The notes under the pieces are model-generated. The model saw nothing but the letters and a program-made list of their open reading frames with translations. It made no database searches and was not told the DNA's origin. The translations under genes and the position numbers were made by a program. From Nissolia schottii (taxonomy: Eukaryota > Streptophyta > Magnoliopsida > Fabales > Fabaceae): a DNA stretch of 64,000 nt. Where the stretch lies: NCBI GenBank assembly GCA_003254905.1, contig QANU01001174.1, positions 458,919 through 522,918 on the forward strand, read 5' to 3'. This document shows positions 1-13,300 of this stretch, in pieces. Position 1 is the stretch's first letter; the number at the start of each line of letters is the position of its first letter.

Positions 1-1213
1 AAAAACATTTTATCTCATTAAATTTGATAAATTTATTTGAAATTATACTGTTTAAAAATATTGTAGATACTGATATTTATAGCATGATTCTGAAAAAATG
101 AACCGAATCGGTCAGTCTGATTGGTTGAACCGGGAGTCAGACCCCTATCCAGTTCGATTTGTTCCCAAAAATTGCCTGTCGTGAGAACCGGTCAAAATCA
201 ACAAATCAAACTGGTCAAAATTGGACCTTTTTTTTTAATTGTAATTTTTAATATATATATATATATATATAAATATATATTGATGTAATGATTATATATT
301 TTATTGGAAAACATACTTTCACAACACTAATAATGTAAAATTATTATATAAAAATTTATTTTTATTTATTGGTTCTTCTTTCGGTACCCATATTTTTACA
401 AGGGTATTGATACCTCTTTATAGTTCAACGGTCATGATTTACATTCAAATTTAAAATAATAAGTATTTAGAGTTAATATGACATGTGGCTGATTATTAGC
501 CATAGATAATCATAGGGTATCTATACCCTTGAATTTGATGAGGTACCAGAGTAATTAATCCCCTTATTTATTATATAGTATATAATTAATCATATATACA
601 TATATACATATAAATAATAAAGTATATATTTTTATTCAACGCTGGTTGAACTTTTGAACATCTATACCCTTGACTTGACCAATTCGATGTCCGGTCCGAT
701 TTTCTTAACCTTGACTCGTAGCAATATCGCAAATCAGCTAAGATAATTAAACTACTATTAAAATATTTAGTCATATTAAGATATCAACACGAATTGTATC
801 GAAATTGTTAATTTCTTAATATACATATCACATATAGTAAGATATTAACAACTACGTATATCTATTGATTAATGTGTTTACGTTTTTTATTTTAGGTAAA
901 ACGTTTCTACATTTTTTGGATACATTGTTTCTAAGTTTTTTGGGATACATTGTTTCTACATTTTTAGCTATTATTTATTTAGGAGTAATTAATTAGGATG
1001 AATTTACCTTTATTTGTGAATAACTAAAAAAATGATAAATTATACTTTCCAAAAATCATTTTCCATTTGTGAACTATTATTGTTTAACTTTTATTTAATT
1101 TTGTATCTAATCTCAACACGAATCGTACGTATAAAATATTTATATACTCAAGTTTTACTCAATCAAGCACAATATTATTGCCATTAGCTTGATAAGTTGC
1201 GATTAGCTTGAAA
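1..1213. other. AT-rich intergenic, no gene seen
   Basis: No coding region is convincing here. An (AT)n microsatellite lies at about 250-271. Stretches near 100-225 and 640-720 carry repeated AACCGG/GGTTGAAC-type words, the look of a decayed DNA transposon end, but I could not pair termini. Confidence 0.5.
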
Positions 1214-2993
1214 ATGGGCACGAATCACTCTGAAACCAATGGAAACCACCCTCAAGTCAATATTCCCTTGGACTTCTCATCTTCAGCCGAAACCTTACCT
1301 GACTCTCATGCATGGCCTGACCAATCATGTGATGATGGGGTTGGATCATCCAATTCCATACCCATCATCGACCTCACGGATCCCAACGCCATGCATGCGA
1401 GAATTGGGGTGCCTTCCAACTGAGGAACCACGGCATACCCTCGACTGTTTTTGAACACGCTCAAGCGGAAACGAAGCGCCTCTTTGATCTGCCCATGGAG
1501 CAAAAGTTGAAGGCCCTGAGATCCATTCACAGCCCCACCGGATACGGCACCGTTTGGATATCATCATCGTTCGCCAAGCATATGTGGCAAGAAGGATTCA
1601 CCATCACCGCTTCTCCCGCAGACGATGCTCGAAAGATGTGGCCTGATGACTATGCAAGGTTTAGGTGAGTACGTGTACAAGTATATATGTATATATATTG
1701 CAAACCTTATGCACTATCCATGCAACATGCATGGACGAGATCGCATATATATGTGCCTAACATGCTTTCATAGCGTTACTTAGTTAGTTTGTTAGTTAGT
1801 TTCGGCCTTTCTCATTGCTATGAAAGTCGTTACAAGACATTCCTATGAGTAATTATGTTAGTTCAAATAAAATTTGATCAAATCGACCTCTAATTAGATC
1901 GAGTTACGGATTTTAAAAATGAATCCGATTATTGAACTTGATGATCCCGTTAAGTTTATTTTTTTAAAAAAAGTATTTTATAAATTAAAGTGAGAGAAAA
2001 ACACACACTATAAAAGATCCAATTCTATTTTACCTTTTGTTTCTTCATATTTCATTCACCTCGCCTCACCTCATCAATCATATTAAAACACATTATATTT
2101 TTTTGGCCTACTTTTCATTTTATTTATGAATTTTTATTTTTACTTTTAAAAATAAAAAAATAATAAACAGATAATCGGACTATCTAACCTTACCCAACCC
2201 ATTCATAGTTAAGTTGGGTTTGATAGAAATATTTTGGCACCCAACCCATAGAGATTTGATTGGGTTTAGTGTTCTTTATCCCTAAACTCAATTGAAAACC
2301 CACTCTCAAAGATATGTTTCTTCAAATTAGAAGGAAAAAAAAAAAAAAAGAAGGTAATTTTCTTATCAAAGAAACTAAGACGGATTATCACTGCATTGGT
2401 TTGTACACATGTCAATATCTAAAAAGTAATAAACCTATTTTGTGGCAGTGGTGTAATGGAGAATTTGGAGAAGCAAATGAGTGCACTGGTAGAAAAACTA
2501 ATAAACATGGTATTTAGCTTCCTGGGAATCTCGGAGGAAGAAAAGAAGCGGGTTGGTCCAAACAATCACAAGGGAGCTATTCAGCTGAATTCGTATCCTC
2601 CGTGACCTGATCCAAACAGAGCCAGGGGACAGAGACACTTCCATCTTCACCGTCCTCCACCAGAGCCAAAGCAGCGGCCTCCAAATCTTGGACGAAAGTG
2701 GAGGCGGATGGGTCACTGTGCCCCTTGCTCCTACCACTCTCATTGTCCACACCGGTGACATTCTTCATATCATGTCCAACGCAAGGTTCAAATCTGCGAT
2801 GCATCGGGTTGTAGTGAACAGGACAAGGCACAGATACTCTGTGACTTATTTCTACAGACCCACGATGGACCGCCTTGTTTCTCCTTTGGTTCCCCAGTAC
2901 TCCAAGGCTCGCTTTCGTGCTTTGACTTTGGAGGACTATGTTTGCGTCAAGGACAAGAATCTTGGAGAAGCTTTGTCTTTGATTACTTCCTAA
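1214..2993 (+). pseudogene. Gibberellin 3-beta-dioxygenase-like pseudogene
   Basis: Remnant of a 2-oxoglutarate/Fe(II) dioxygenase most like GA 3-oxidase, which makes bioactive gibberellins. Exon 1 runs about 1214-1664 and begins MGTNHSETN; it holds the family blocks PIIDLTDPNA, WGAFQLRNHGIP, LPMEQKLKALRS and MWQEGFTI, and ends at a GTGAGT donor where GA3ox genes have their single intron. Exon 2 runs about 2449-2993 and holds AIQLNSYPP, GGGWVTVPLAP, MHRVVVNR and RHRYSVTY (second iron-binding His and the RxS motif). It is broken. A frame shift and small loss fall near 1390-1410. A TGA sits at 2603-2605 where the family has Cys-Pro. A short deletion near 2615-2630 removes the first His of the iron-binding HxD motif and shifts frame. 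The last block reads from 2688 to the TAA at 2991-2993. The family match is confident; the exact subclass (GA3ox versus a near relative) is less so. Confidence 0.85.
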
Positions 2994-3339
2994 ACGACGA
3001 ATGTTTCTTTGTGGTATATGTTTAAAAGTTGCTTCTAGCATGGATAAATCATATTAGGAACACATTAATAAATATGATTTGTTCCCGTTATCACCGGCTA
3101 TTAAACCTTTAAATTCACTTGGGTGTTGCAAATCTCGTTTTCTTTTATTTAAATTTGGTTTCTTCTCATATTTTGCGCTTTGGCCAATTGGAGAACAACC
3201 AGGATTTGTTGGATTAAATAAAGTTATTGTGCTTGGAATGGAAATTTTTTACTCTTTTAGAGAAAAGTTGATAATATCATTTTTTTTGCTTTAATGCTCT
3301 AGAACAATACTAATATATTGCTAATATAATTTCCTATCA

Positions 3340-3500
3340 CTAAGCTGGATTTTCTCCGTGTTGCCTAGGCAAAAGCTCAATGGTAAACAGAGTCCTTGAA
3401 ATTACGCTTGCAGGGATTTTACTGAATTGAAATCTCTAAGGTTGTCGAATTTGAGTGGTATCAATGTTGAAGGTCGCTACTGATGGACCATCGGCTTCTG
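3340..3500 (+). pseudogene. Fragment of a TMK-type receptor kinase gene
   Basis: This short non-coding scrap matches the LRR region of the intact receptor gene 8 kb downstream. The piece ending TTTTCTCCGTG (about 3343-3360) matches 11412-11430. The text starting TTGCCTAGGCAAAAGCT (3361) matches 11539 onward. Further blocks match the intact gene around ACTGAATTGAAATCTCT (11650s) and the AAGGTTGTTACAGATGG region (11735). Sequence between blocks is missing, so at least four internal deletions separate the copies. It lies 350 bases after the dead dioxygenase and cannot code. Confidence 0.8.
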
Positions 3501-4670
3501 AACCTCACTTGACCAAATCTAAGGTTGCAGGAAGGCCATACCGCTTCGTTGCTTCTTGATGTGGTTTCTTGCGCCGGAAGACTCGTAGAAGAACGAACAT
3601 GGACAATGAAGTGACACAGCAACCACATGATTGTGACAACAATATTAGTGAACCTAGTCATGTTGTAGAAATCAATTCCAGCCAGATATCAATTCATCAC
3701 AAAATGAGAATCAATTCATAATTGCTTGCATTGTACTGACAAATTAAATGATTAATCAGTCAGTTAGATGTAAGTTAGATAATTCTAAATAAGGCCCTCA
3801 TGAAGAAATTTGTTATTAGGCATACCAAAAACCTTTTACTTTCTTTGTATTGTAGTTCTTATGACGTGTCCCTTAGATATATGCAAACTTGTCTAAATTT
3901 CACATTTTGTTACTCTAACTAAGATATGTTCGTGTCAAAGAAAAAAAAAATAGAGGAACTCAGATATAGTCAGTATTTGCATTAGCCACCGAAAAGAAGA
4001 GTAAGAACATCATAAGTGGTACACTATGAAATGAAAACCCACACTTTGCCATCATATCTTGTGTCTCAAAGTGCATTTTTCAGTGCTATGAGTAACTTGA
4101 GCATGCCAAGACACTGCATGAGTACTGTTGTGCTTTGACTGGCCACATATATGCTTTGCTTTGATAATGTTAGTAAAGCTAAAGCACAACCGGAGGCATT
4201 TTAAAATGGTATTGTCATCTTTATTGCTAAATAATTTTTAAGGCGTTAATAGGATATCTTTACTCTTATATAAATATATAAAGGGCCGAAGTGATGCTCC
4301 TTGCTCCTTAGTCACAATGCGAACCATTTTTATTAGAGGGATGTTACGTCAACCTAAAATGTCGCGACTCATTTCTAAACCCATTTTACACATAAATTCT
4401 TTTATAATTTTTAGGACAAATGATTTCATGCTCCACACGGCATATGAATCATTAATTTTTCTCTCACTTCATTGTTTTTCCTTTTTCCAAGATTAATCAA
4501 TGATTCTCATAGTACATGAAACATGAAATCACTTGTTTCATAAAGTATAAAAGAATGACTCCACTTCACATCCACCCTTCAAATAGTTGACTTTTCTATT
4601 TAATATTTTTTTTATCACTTTCTAACACCTCTTAAGTGTGTGTTTACACAATGTTTAAGATAAATACATA
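3501..4670. other. Intergenic, no gene seen
   Basis: A short open stretch near 3560-3700 on the plus strand has a basic run (RRKTRRRTN) followed by a polar segment. I do not recognise it and see no start or splice structure. The rest is AT-rich with nothing supportable. Confidence 0.4.
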
Positions 4671-4787
4671 CTCCCTCCGTTTTTCAATGTTACTTCTTTT
4701 TGCTTTTTTAGATTCATTGTGTTCAAATACATTAAATTTGCAATGAATCTAAAAATGGCTAACTTTGAAGGACGGATAGGGCATATA
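4671..4787. mobile_element. Stowaway-type MITE
   Basis: The left end reads TACTCCCTCCGTTTTTCAA and the right end GAAGGACGGATAGGGCATA. These form the imperfect inverted CTCCCTCCGT termini typical of Stowaway (Tc1/mariner) elements, bordered by TA. Length is about 115 bp and there is no coding capacity. Confidence 0.75.
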
Positions 4788-6299
4788 ACATTTCTCTTTT
4801 TTGTTATGCCCATGGGAAACCCACCATTTTCAGTATAGTAAATTACTCATAAATCATTAATAATTTCATTTATTATTAATGATTTTTTTAAAAAATATTT
4901 AATTACTTATTAATCTATATTAATTATATTTTTAAATATTTTTTACCGCTGTTTTGGATAGGGAATTTTTTTCACCCAAATCTAATTAAATTGTTCTTAA
5001 TTAATTAATTTCAGATTTTACTAAATATATTCCAATTAATTCCATTAATTCTTTCCTACTTTAAAATCAATGTTATCTCATACCTCACATCTAAAATATA
5101 AAAGATAAAGTTTAAATAATTTGTATAAAAAATAAAATAGGCAGAGCCTTGAGTCTTGACCCACCATGCATATTGATTTATGATTGATGTAAAAGAAATA
5201 TAGAGATATGTTGGAAGAAAAATGAGCTGCCGACAGTGTCTTATTAAAAATAGGTAGGTCTGATTCTGAAAGTCCTCCCTCTTTATGCCTCAACTCCAAT
5301 CTTTGCAGCTTTGTATATTAAAACTTTGTGCTTTATTAATTTGAACATTAATCTAAATCTACATGGATCGAACCCCTAAACAGAATTTGTATGGATTGTT
5401 GCATCGCTGTGGCATACTATTCTGAAAATAACTCAACTCTTTTAAGTTATTAATTTAAAGTTAGATGATTCTTTTCATTTGTGTGTGATTTTACAAAGTG
5501 AAAGTGGTAACCTATGTAGCAGTTAATCTGGGAAGGAAAGGAAGAACTATCACTATGACGCATGTCATCTCACAAAAATTTGACCAAAAGAAAGTTACAA
5601 TCATTAGAAGTCTAGAAAGGATGCCAAGGTGTAATCGTTTTCTTCTTTGGAGGGCATTGCATTAGCGACAATTCCAATCACATTCCTTTTGGCTTGGACT
5701 GCCAATTGAGGATTAAACTAAAGTAATATGAAATGTAAAGTATAAAATTGTCATATTATAGTTTTTTTTGAGATATTTATAAAGGTATGGATTTTTACAA
5801 AATTGAGAAAAAAAAATTTCCCATTTCAGAAATTTTACTATTAAATAGGTACCTTTTTTTCCCGATTTCTTTTAAAAAATTTCTTTTTTAGAAATTAGAA
5901 AATTTTTCCTACTTTTGTAATTGTTCTAAAAACATCATAGTCTTGCTCTTTTGCTCAAAAAAAATCCCCTAAAAATGTAAATGAGCTGCCAATTGAGAGT
6001 GAGCTGAAGACTACAAAGCACTTCAATGAACCTATTGTTTGAGTTTTTTTTTCAGTTTTTTTTTGTCTCTATTTACTTCTTCTAGATTTCAGTAGATCAA
6101 ATTACATTTTATTTTATTTATAATTTTAATTTTCAATCTCTCGAAAGAGATGGATTTAGTATACACAATCCGTCAAGAGTTAGTAGTTCAATTGACATTT
6201 TTCTTAGCATTGAGTTAAGGAGTCATGTGTTTGATTTCTCATGAGTAGAAAAAATTAAAAATGAACACTCAATCAATGATCTCTATATTTAAGGTTAAG
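4788..6299. other. Intergenic, no gene seen
   Basis: AT-rich sequence with poly(A/T) runs. Short open frames have no family signature or splice structure. Confidence 0.4.
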
Positions 6300-6666
6300 G
6301 AAGAATGGAGAGACATATTATTAGATAATTTGTGTGGACTTGAAGGCACCTTCAGACGCCACTTCGCAAACGCACTAAAGTCACACGAATCTAATAAATG
6401 TTAAAGAATGGATGCAAACATGGCAAATTCATGACTTCAACTAGCTAAGGAAGCTCATCGAATCCAAGAATCAAATGATTTTGTCAAAAAGGAAAATATG
6501 TTCTTCGCCGCGGTTGTTTCAGCAGTTGCTGCAAACTGCCGCCATTGACTTCCTGATGCTCGTATTAGGGGCGGTTTCAAAACTGCAGTGAATGGTAAAT
6601 GGAAGCGGTTATACTGCCACTAAAGGCAAAATAAACCGCCCATAATATCCTTTTTCTCTTGTAGTG
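6300..6666. mobile_element. CACTA (En/Spm) element terminus
   Basis: The segment ends TTTTTCTCTTGTAGTG at 6666, the inverted form of the CACTACAAGAGAAAA terminus of CACTA elements. Inside it GC-richer words recur around 6510-6640 (GCGGTT, ACTGCCGCC, GGCGGTTT, ACTGCCAC), as expected for subterminal transposase-binding repeats. I did not find the partner CACTA end, so the left boundary is a guess and the copy is probably a truncated derivative. Confidence 0.6.
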
Positions 6667-9600
6667 CATTAATACTCAAACTTGAAGTGTACAAGAAATA
6701 ATACAATGATTGTTGGAATATAAAGGTTACATGAAGAGAGAAAAAAGGGGCTAAGACTACAAGGCTTAAAGGGAAATTGTAATGGCAACAAATGTAAAAG
6801 ACTTGAACAAAAGATAACAAAATGAAAATAAAGATGTTGATGCGAAAAATAAGTGATTTCCGGATATACATACAAGATTAATGCCCACTTACTCTAGTTT
6901 TTAGGCGAGTTGCTATTCAATAATTCTTCCTTGGTCTTTACCTAATTATATCCTGCCCTACACTTTTCACTCATTTGGGATTTGGATTGTGAAGTTCTAT
7001 TCTACCTTATCCACCCTTCAATAAAATTGCAATAATGATTTATATGTTGAAAATATATGGGGCCTCTTTTATTGTTCTAGTACTACAGATATTTCTCTTT
7101 CATAGTCCACTCTATCTCTTTGTAGCTTGTAGCCTTGTAGCCTTGTACAATCAATTTCTACAAATATATACATGTGTAAGTCTTTATTTCCGAGAAGAAT
7201 CGCATACACATTTATTTTTAACAAACTTTCAAATTATAAAATTGCAACTAGCTAGGTCATTAGCTTTCGTGTGAACAATTATTTATGTGAACATCACACG
7301 CCATTAGCTCCTATCACTAAGATTTGTTACACATTTGATAAAATCAGGCAATGTCCCAATACCTCTCTTCCATAAGATCCCAAATCATATACTCATCCCC
7401 ATAATTAGGCACATAAATATCTATTACTAAAAAAATAATAAAAGAGTCATGAGAAAGTATAGCAAATGGGAAAATTCATACACCAAGAGCTAGTGGTTGG
7501 GTGTAGTGGACAACTTCCATTACCACATTAGTTCAAGTTTATGTGCGTGAACTTTATATAATAAGGAATTTAATGAAGCCAATATATAGAGATTAGCCAC
7601 TAAATTAGAAGATGGAGATTGTGGACGCAATGGTTTTGTTTTAAGGTAATATTATATTTTCTTAAATATATATCTAGACATATTTTGTGTTTAGATACAT
7701 TTAAGTTATGAATAAATTTAAAAGAGGGCGGAGGGAGTAACATATAGTATGGCTATGATTTAAGAATGGAGTCTCCTTCTTAGTTAATCTTATTCAAGAA
7801 CGATGTTGAATTCTTCTACCATGCCTTTCAAATCTGTAAAAAAAAAAAATATGGATTTATTTTTGTCGAGATTATATCTTTCAATCGAAAACAATTTTGT
7901 TTGAGCCGATGGCTAGAATCTTCTTGTAATATATTATTTGATTTATTTTGATAGAAATAATAATTTTATTAAATTATTGAGTAGCTTAATTTTTTATTTG
8001 TCTAAACTATAAGTATCCTTCTAGATAAGATTGACTTCATTGAAAGGAAATGGGAGGATACTGCTAGACAAAAAAGAAAATAAGCTATTTAGTAATTTAA
8101 GTAAGATTACCTATAATGAAAGAAATTAAGTTAGATTGGTTAATCAATAGAATAAAATTCCTACTACATCCTCACATATCAAATTCATAACATCTTGTTA
8201 TGTCGGTAGGGGCGAAGCCACGATTGTAAGTTTAGGGTGGCCAAAATTAGTTATATATACTTTTAATTAGTTTAAGTAAAAAAATTGGGGTAAAGGGGAA
8301 AATTTCTTTTTTAGCAAAACCAAAACCAAAGTTATCCATGTTTATAGGAGTTTAATTTTTATTTTTGTGTAAAAAAATTTATACTCTCATCCGATCAAAT
8401 TTTTTAATATACGTGACTTTTAAATGAATAAAAAAGAATGTCAACCATTTATGTTAATGTAATAAGATTTAATTAATTAAAAAACTTAACTATTAATAAA
8501 TAAAAATTAAACTCTATTTATAGAGATTAAAAATATATTTAAGTTGAAAAAAAATCTAACTATTACATATTATAAACAGAAAAATAAAATATATTCAATT
8601 TATAATCAAATTTTATAAGTTAAAATATAAAAATATTTAGATCAAGTGTAGTTAAATATAATGAGAACTATAAATATAAACTTCCACATTTTTATATTAA
8701 AAATATGTTTAATATTTTGAAACGCAAAAGGAATTTAATGTTTTCTTTCTTTAATAATTCAAAAGTTATTAAAAATAAGATTTCATTTAAGAATCAATTT
8801 CATCCATTACCGAAAAAAAAATCAATTTGATGGCATTAATTTGTTTTGGAAAAAAAAATAAGAGTTCCAAAATTTTGCGAGGAGAAAATTGAAAATTTGA
8901 GAATATATTGTAATAGTTACCACTTCCATATGAAGATTTTATCAAGTTATTACTGTTATTTTAAAAAAAATATTTATTACGATTTAAAAATGGCAATTGA
9001 CACCAAAATCATCTCACGCGTAATATTTAAGAATGACATGGCTCATTCCCCCAAAAAAAGAAACGAAATGACTTGGCTTAAACACACATCACTTTTTATA
9101 ATATAAAAACATTAATTGAAGAAAAAATAAAATGAAGGACTGTGATCTGGCCTACATAGTTGCGTGACACGTGTCATTAATATTCTCTTAAAAGATAAAT
9201 AAATAACATTGTTCTTATGATTTGTCAGCACCGCTCAAATGGCGATAATACCGCTATTTGATTCGAGAAAATTATCAAAGTAATCGCAAAATTGATGCAT
9301 ATGATATCATTTTTATTAAAAAAATGTCAATTTTTCCTATATTCTTTAACAAAGATGTTTTAAGAACAAGGATTTAGAGCAACTATTATACCACTAAAGA
9401 AAAGGAAAATAGATTAATGAGAAAGAAATTAATTACATTGGATTTTATTGAAGATGTGGGAGAAATAAATAAATAAAAGGCAGAAAACGAAAGGGGATAG
9501 AAATTTTTGAGAGAGGAAGATTAGACTCGGAGACACTTCCCTTTTTAATGCTTTTTCTTGTTGCTTCCTTCTCATTTGCTAAAAATAAAAAATAAAAGGA

Positions 9601-10189
9601 AGAAAGAAAGAAGAAATTAAAAGGGTATGAACATATTGTTTATTAGAATAATCAAGTTTTTTTATTTTTTATTTTAAAAGTACTGATATTTTATTATATG
9701 TAATTATTTAATTTAATTATAAATTTAAAATAATAAATAATTTGAATTAATAAAATACTTAATTAAATCTTATAGGTTATAGTACCGTACTCTTGCACTT
9801 TATGAATACCAAAAAAAACTCTTTTATTTTAATATTTTTATTTTTAAATAATTTGACCATCAAAAAAAGTTTAACATTAATTTAAACTTAATATTTTAAA
9901 ATTTAATGTTAATTTAATCTAATCATTAAATTTCACTAATATTCTTTACACAAAGTTAAATTAAATTAATGTAAAATTTAAAATACTATAATTAAATCAA
10001 TATCAAACGATTTTTTTTTAGATCTAAATTAATGTGATACCAACCACTTGAACTAAATTAACCTTTTTTTTCTTTTTTTCAAAAACAAGTCAGAAACACC
10101 ATCTAGGCCAATTTATTTATTTATTCTTAAATGCATATTTCTCAACAGGAGTGAGTAAGAACAACACTCAGAAACACGTTTTCATGCTC
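6667..10189. other. Intergenic with MITE debris
   Basis: No gene is recognisable. A GGCGGAGGGAGTA motif at about 7727-7739 is the right end of another Stowaway-like MITE. A degenerate TACTCTCATCCGATC near 8380 may be a left end. An ACACGTGTC G-box/ABRE-like site lies near 9169. The remainder is very AT-rich. Confidence 0.45.
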
Positions 10190-10374
10190 TCTCTTGTTAC
10201 TTTTTGAGGTTTCTTTTCTCTCTTCTCTTCCGTTCTCTCTCTCTCTGGTTCTTTTCTTGTTGCTGTCACATTTTGGTCACAGGACTAAGATGTCACTGAT
10301 GGGGTTCTGAATTGGCCGATAAAGTTTCAACCTTTGATCACCATTTTCCAAAGGGTAACTAATAAACAACCACC
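10190..10374 (+). promoter_or_regulatory. Pyrimidine-rich leader of the TMK gene
   Basis: Directly upstream of the receptor start codon is a CT-rich tract at about 10190-10250 (TTCTCTCTTCTCTTCC, then CTCTCTCTCTGG). This is typical of a plant 5' untranslated leader. No clear TATA box could be fixed. Confidence 0.4.
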
Positions 10375-13300
10375 ATGGTAGTAGCAAGTGTTGTTCACAT
10401 CAAAGCTTGCACCTTTCTCTTCACTTGCATGGTGCTGATAATGATAATGATCACAACAATGTCTCATGGTGCCACAAACCCAAACGATCTCAAAATCCTC
10501 AACGATTTCAGAAAAGGGTTGGAGAATCCAGAGCTTCTGGAATGGCCAGAGGATGGGAATAATGACCCATGTGGCCCTCCCTCATGGAAATTTGTGTACT
10601 GCAATGGAGACAGGGTCACCCAGATTCAAACCAAGAATCTGGGGCTAAAGGGGTCATTGCCGCAAGGGTTCAACCAGTTATCAGAACTACAGAATTTGGG
10701 GCTCCAGAACAACAACCTCACTGGGATTTTGCCAAGCTTCAGTGGATTGAACAAGCTTCTATATGCTTACTTGGATTACAACAACTTTGAAGCAATTCCT
10801 AATGATTTCTTCAAGGGACTGAATAGCATAAGGGTCTTGAGTTTGGAGGAGAACCCTTTGTTGAATGCAAGCACAGGATGGTCTTTTCCAATGGACTTGG
10901 CAGAATCAGTGCAATTGCAAAACCTTTCCTTGGTGAGTTGCAATTTGATGGGGCCATTGCCTGATTTTCTGGGAAAATTGCCTTCCCTTGTGAATCTGAG
11001 GCTCTCATTCAACAGAATCTCTGGTGGAATTCCATCTAGTTTTGGTGAATCCTCAATGCAGGTTCTGTGGTTGAATGGTCAGAAAAATGATGGCATGACA
11101 GGTTCCATTGATGCCATTGCTTCGATGGTTTCTCTGAGGCAGGTTTGGCTTCATGGAAACAAGTTCAGTGGTGAGATTCCACAGAACATTGGGAATTTAA
11201 TTTCCTTGCAGGAGATTAACCTCAATAGCAACCAACTTGTTGGGTTGATTCCACAAACACTGGCAAATTTGGACCTTGAGATATTGGTATTAGACAATAA
11301 CATGCTAATGGGTCCCATCCCAAAGTTTAAGGCTGCAAAAGTGTCTTATGGTTCCAATTTCTTTTGCCAAACTAAGCCTGGCCTTGATTGTGCTCCTCAG
11401 GTTAATGCATTGCTTGATTTTCTCCGCGATCTGAGTTATCCATCCGCTCTCAGCTCCGAATGGATTGGTAATGATCCTTGTGGAGGGCCATGGTTTGGAT
11501 TGAGCTGCAATAAGAACCCTGAGGTAACCATAATCAATTTGCCTAGGCAAAAGCTTAATGGTACACTGAGTCCTTCAATTGCTAAGTTAGGTTCACTACT
11601 TGAAATTAGGCTTGCAGGGAATAACATAAACGGCGTAGTTCCTAGTAACTTTACTGAATTGAAATCTCTGAGGTTGTTGGATTTGAGTGGTAACAATGTT
11701 AAGCCTCCGTTGCCGAAATTTCATGATGGTGTTAAGGTTGTTACAGATGGTAACCCTCTTCTTGGTAATCAAACTGGAAGTAACCCCCCGCCTTCGACCG
11801 CATCACTGCAGAACGTGACATCACCACCACCAACACCACCAACCTCTCATATGGCACCTTCTCCTAGTCATAGTCCAGGATCAAATCAATCTAGCTCTGA
11901 CCAATCACATTCCAAACCAAGGGACTCCAAAAGATTCAAAATAGTTGCAATAGTTGTTGGAGTTGCAGTCTTTGCATTAGTGAGTGTTTCGGGTATTTCT
12001 TTCCTCGTGTGTTGTTTGAAGAAGAAAAAGGCGTCACTGTGTGTCCCTGGATCTTACGTGGTTGACACTCAAGATCCATCTGATTCAGAAAAGATGGCAA
12101 AATTTGCAGTTTCAAATAGCTCCACCGAGACCAAATCTACGAAGACAGGTATAAGTTCTGCGAGTAACCTTAGCGGTGAAACTGAAACCACTCATGTGAT
12201 TGAGGCTGGAAACCTTGTCATATCGGTTCAAGTTCTGCGTGCGGTTACAAACGATTTTGCTTCAGAAAACGTGCTAGGCCGAGGCGGGTTCGGAACTGTT
12301 TACAAGGGTGAACTAGGAGACGGGACAAAGATAGCGGTGAAGAGAATGGAGCATGGAGCTATTAGCAGCAAGGGATTGGACGAGTTTCAGGCCGAGATAG
12401 CCGTTCTTTCCAAGGTTCGTCACAGACATTTGGTATCCCTATTAGGCCATTCCATTGAAGGCAATGAGAAACTCTTGATCTATGAATACATGCCTCTTGG
12501 TGCTCTAAGTAAGCATCTTTTTCATTGGAAAAGATTGATGTTGGAGCCTTTGTCTTGGTCGCAGAGGCTTGTCATAGCACTCGATGTTGCTAGAGGGATG
12601 GAATACCTTCACGGCCTCGCCCGCGAGACCTTCATCCATCGGGACCTCAAGTCTTCAAACATTCTACTGGGGGACGATTTTCGGGCGAAAGTTTCGGATT
12701 TCGGTCTGGTGAAACTTGCCCCAGATGGTCAGAAATCTGTGGCAACAAAGCTTGCCGGAACATTTGGATACCTTGCCCCTGAATATGCAGGTATACATTC
12801 GCTTTAAATCATGTATCTGGACCCTTCCTTCTAACCATGATAGTAATTTTCGAAATTGAGTATAGCATGGTTTAGTGGCATTAAGAATGGAGTCATGATA
12901 ACCTCTACATGTTGTTAGCACATAGTTAAAGCATAAAACTCAATTTATGAGGCCCCAAGGCAATTAAGTGCCTCAAATAGATTGTTTTACATTTTATCTA
13001 TTATGACCAGAAGTAGCGTTTGATCAGAGAGCATGTGTTTGGATTATGTTAGAAAGTCACATAATCAATTCTGAGGCTCTAAAAGTGGAAAGGTTTCACT
13101 TCTAAATTGGCCAGAATTGATTTTGGACCAGCCCCACCAATTTTCCAAACATGCACGATTAAAGGAAGATAGTTCCTAATTAATATTACAGGCCATTGCA
13201 TCTTAGTTATGGGATATAAATGTAATTACATCTTTTTGCACTTGTTTAAGTCTGGTGTTATAAATTGGTTGCAACTAGCTTTCCAGGCTAACTAAAAGTT

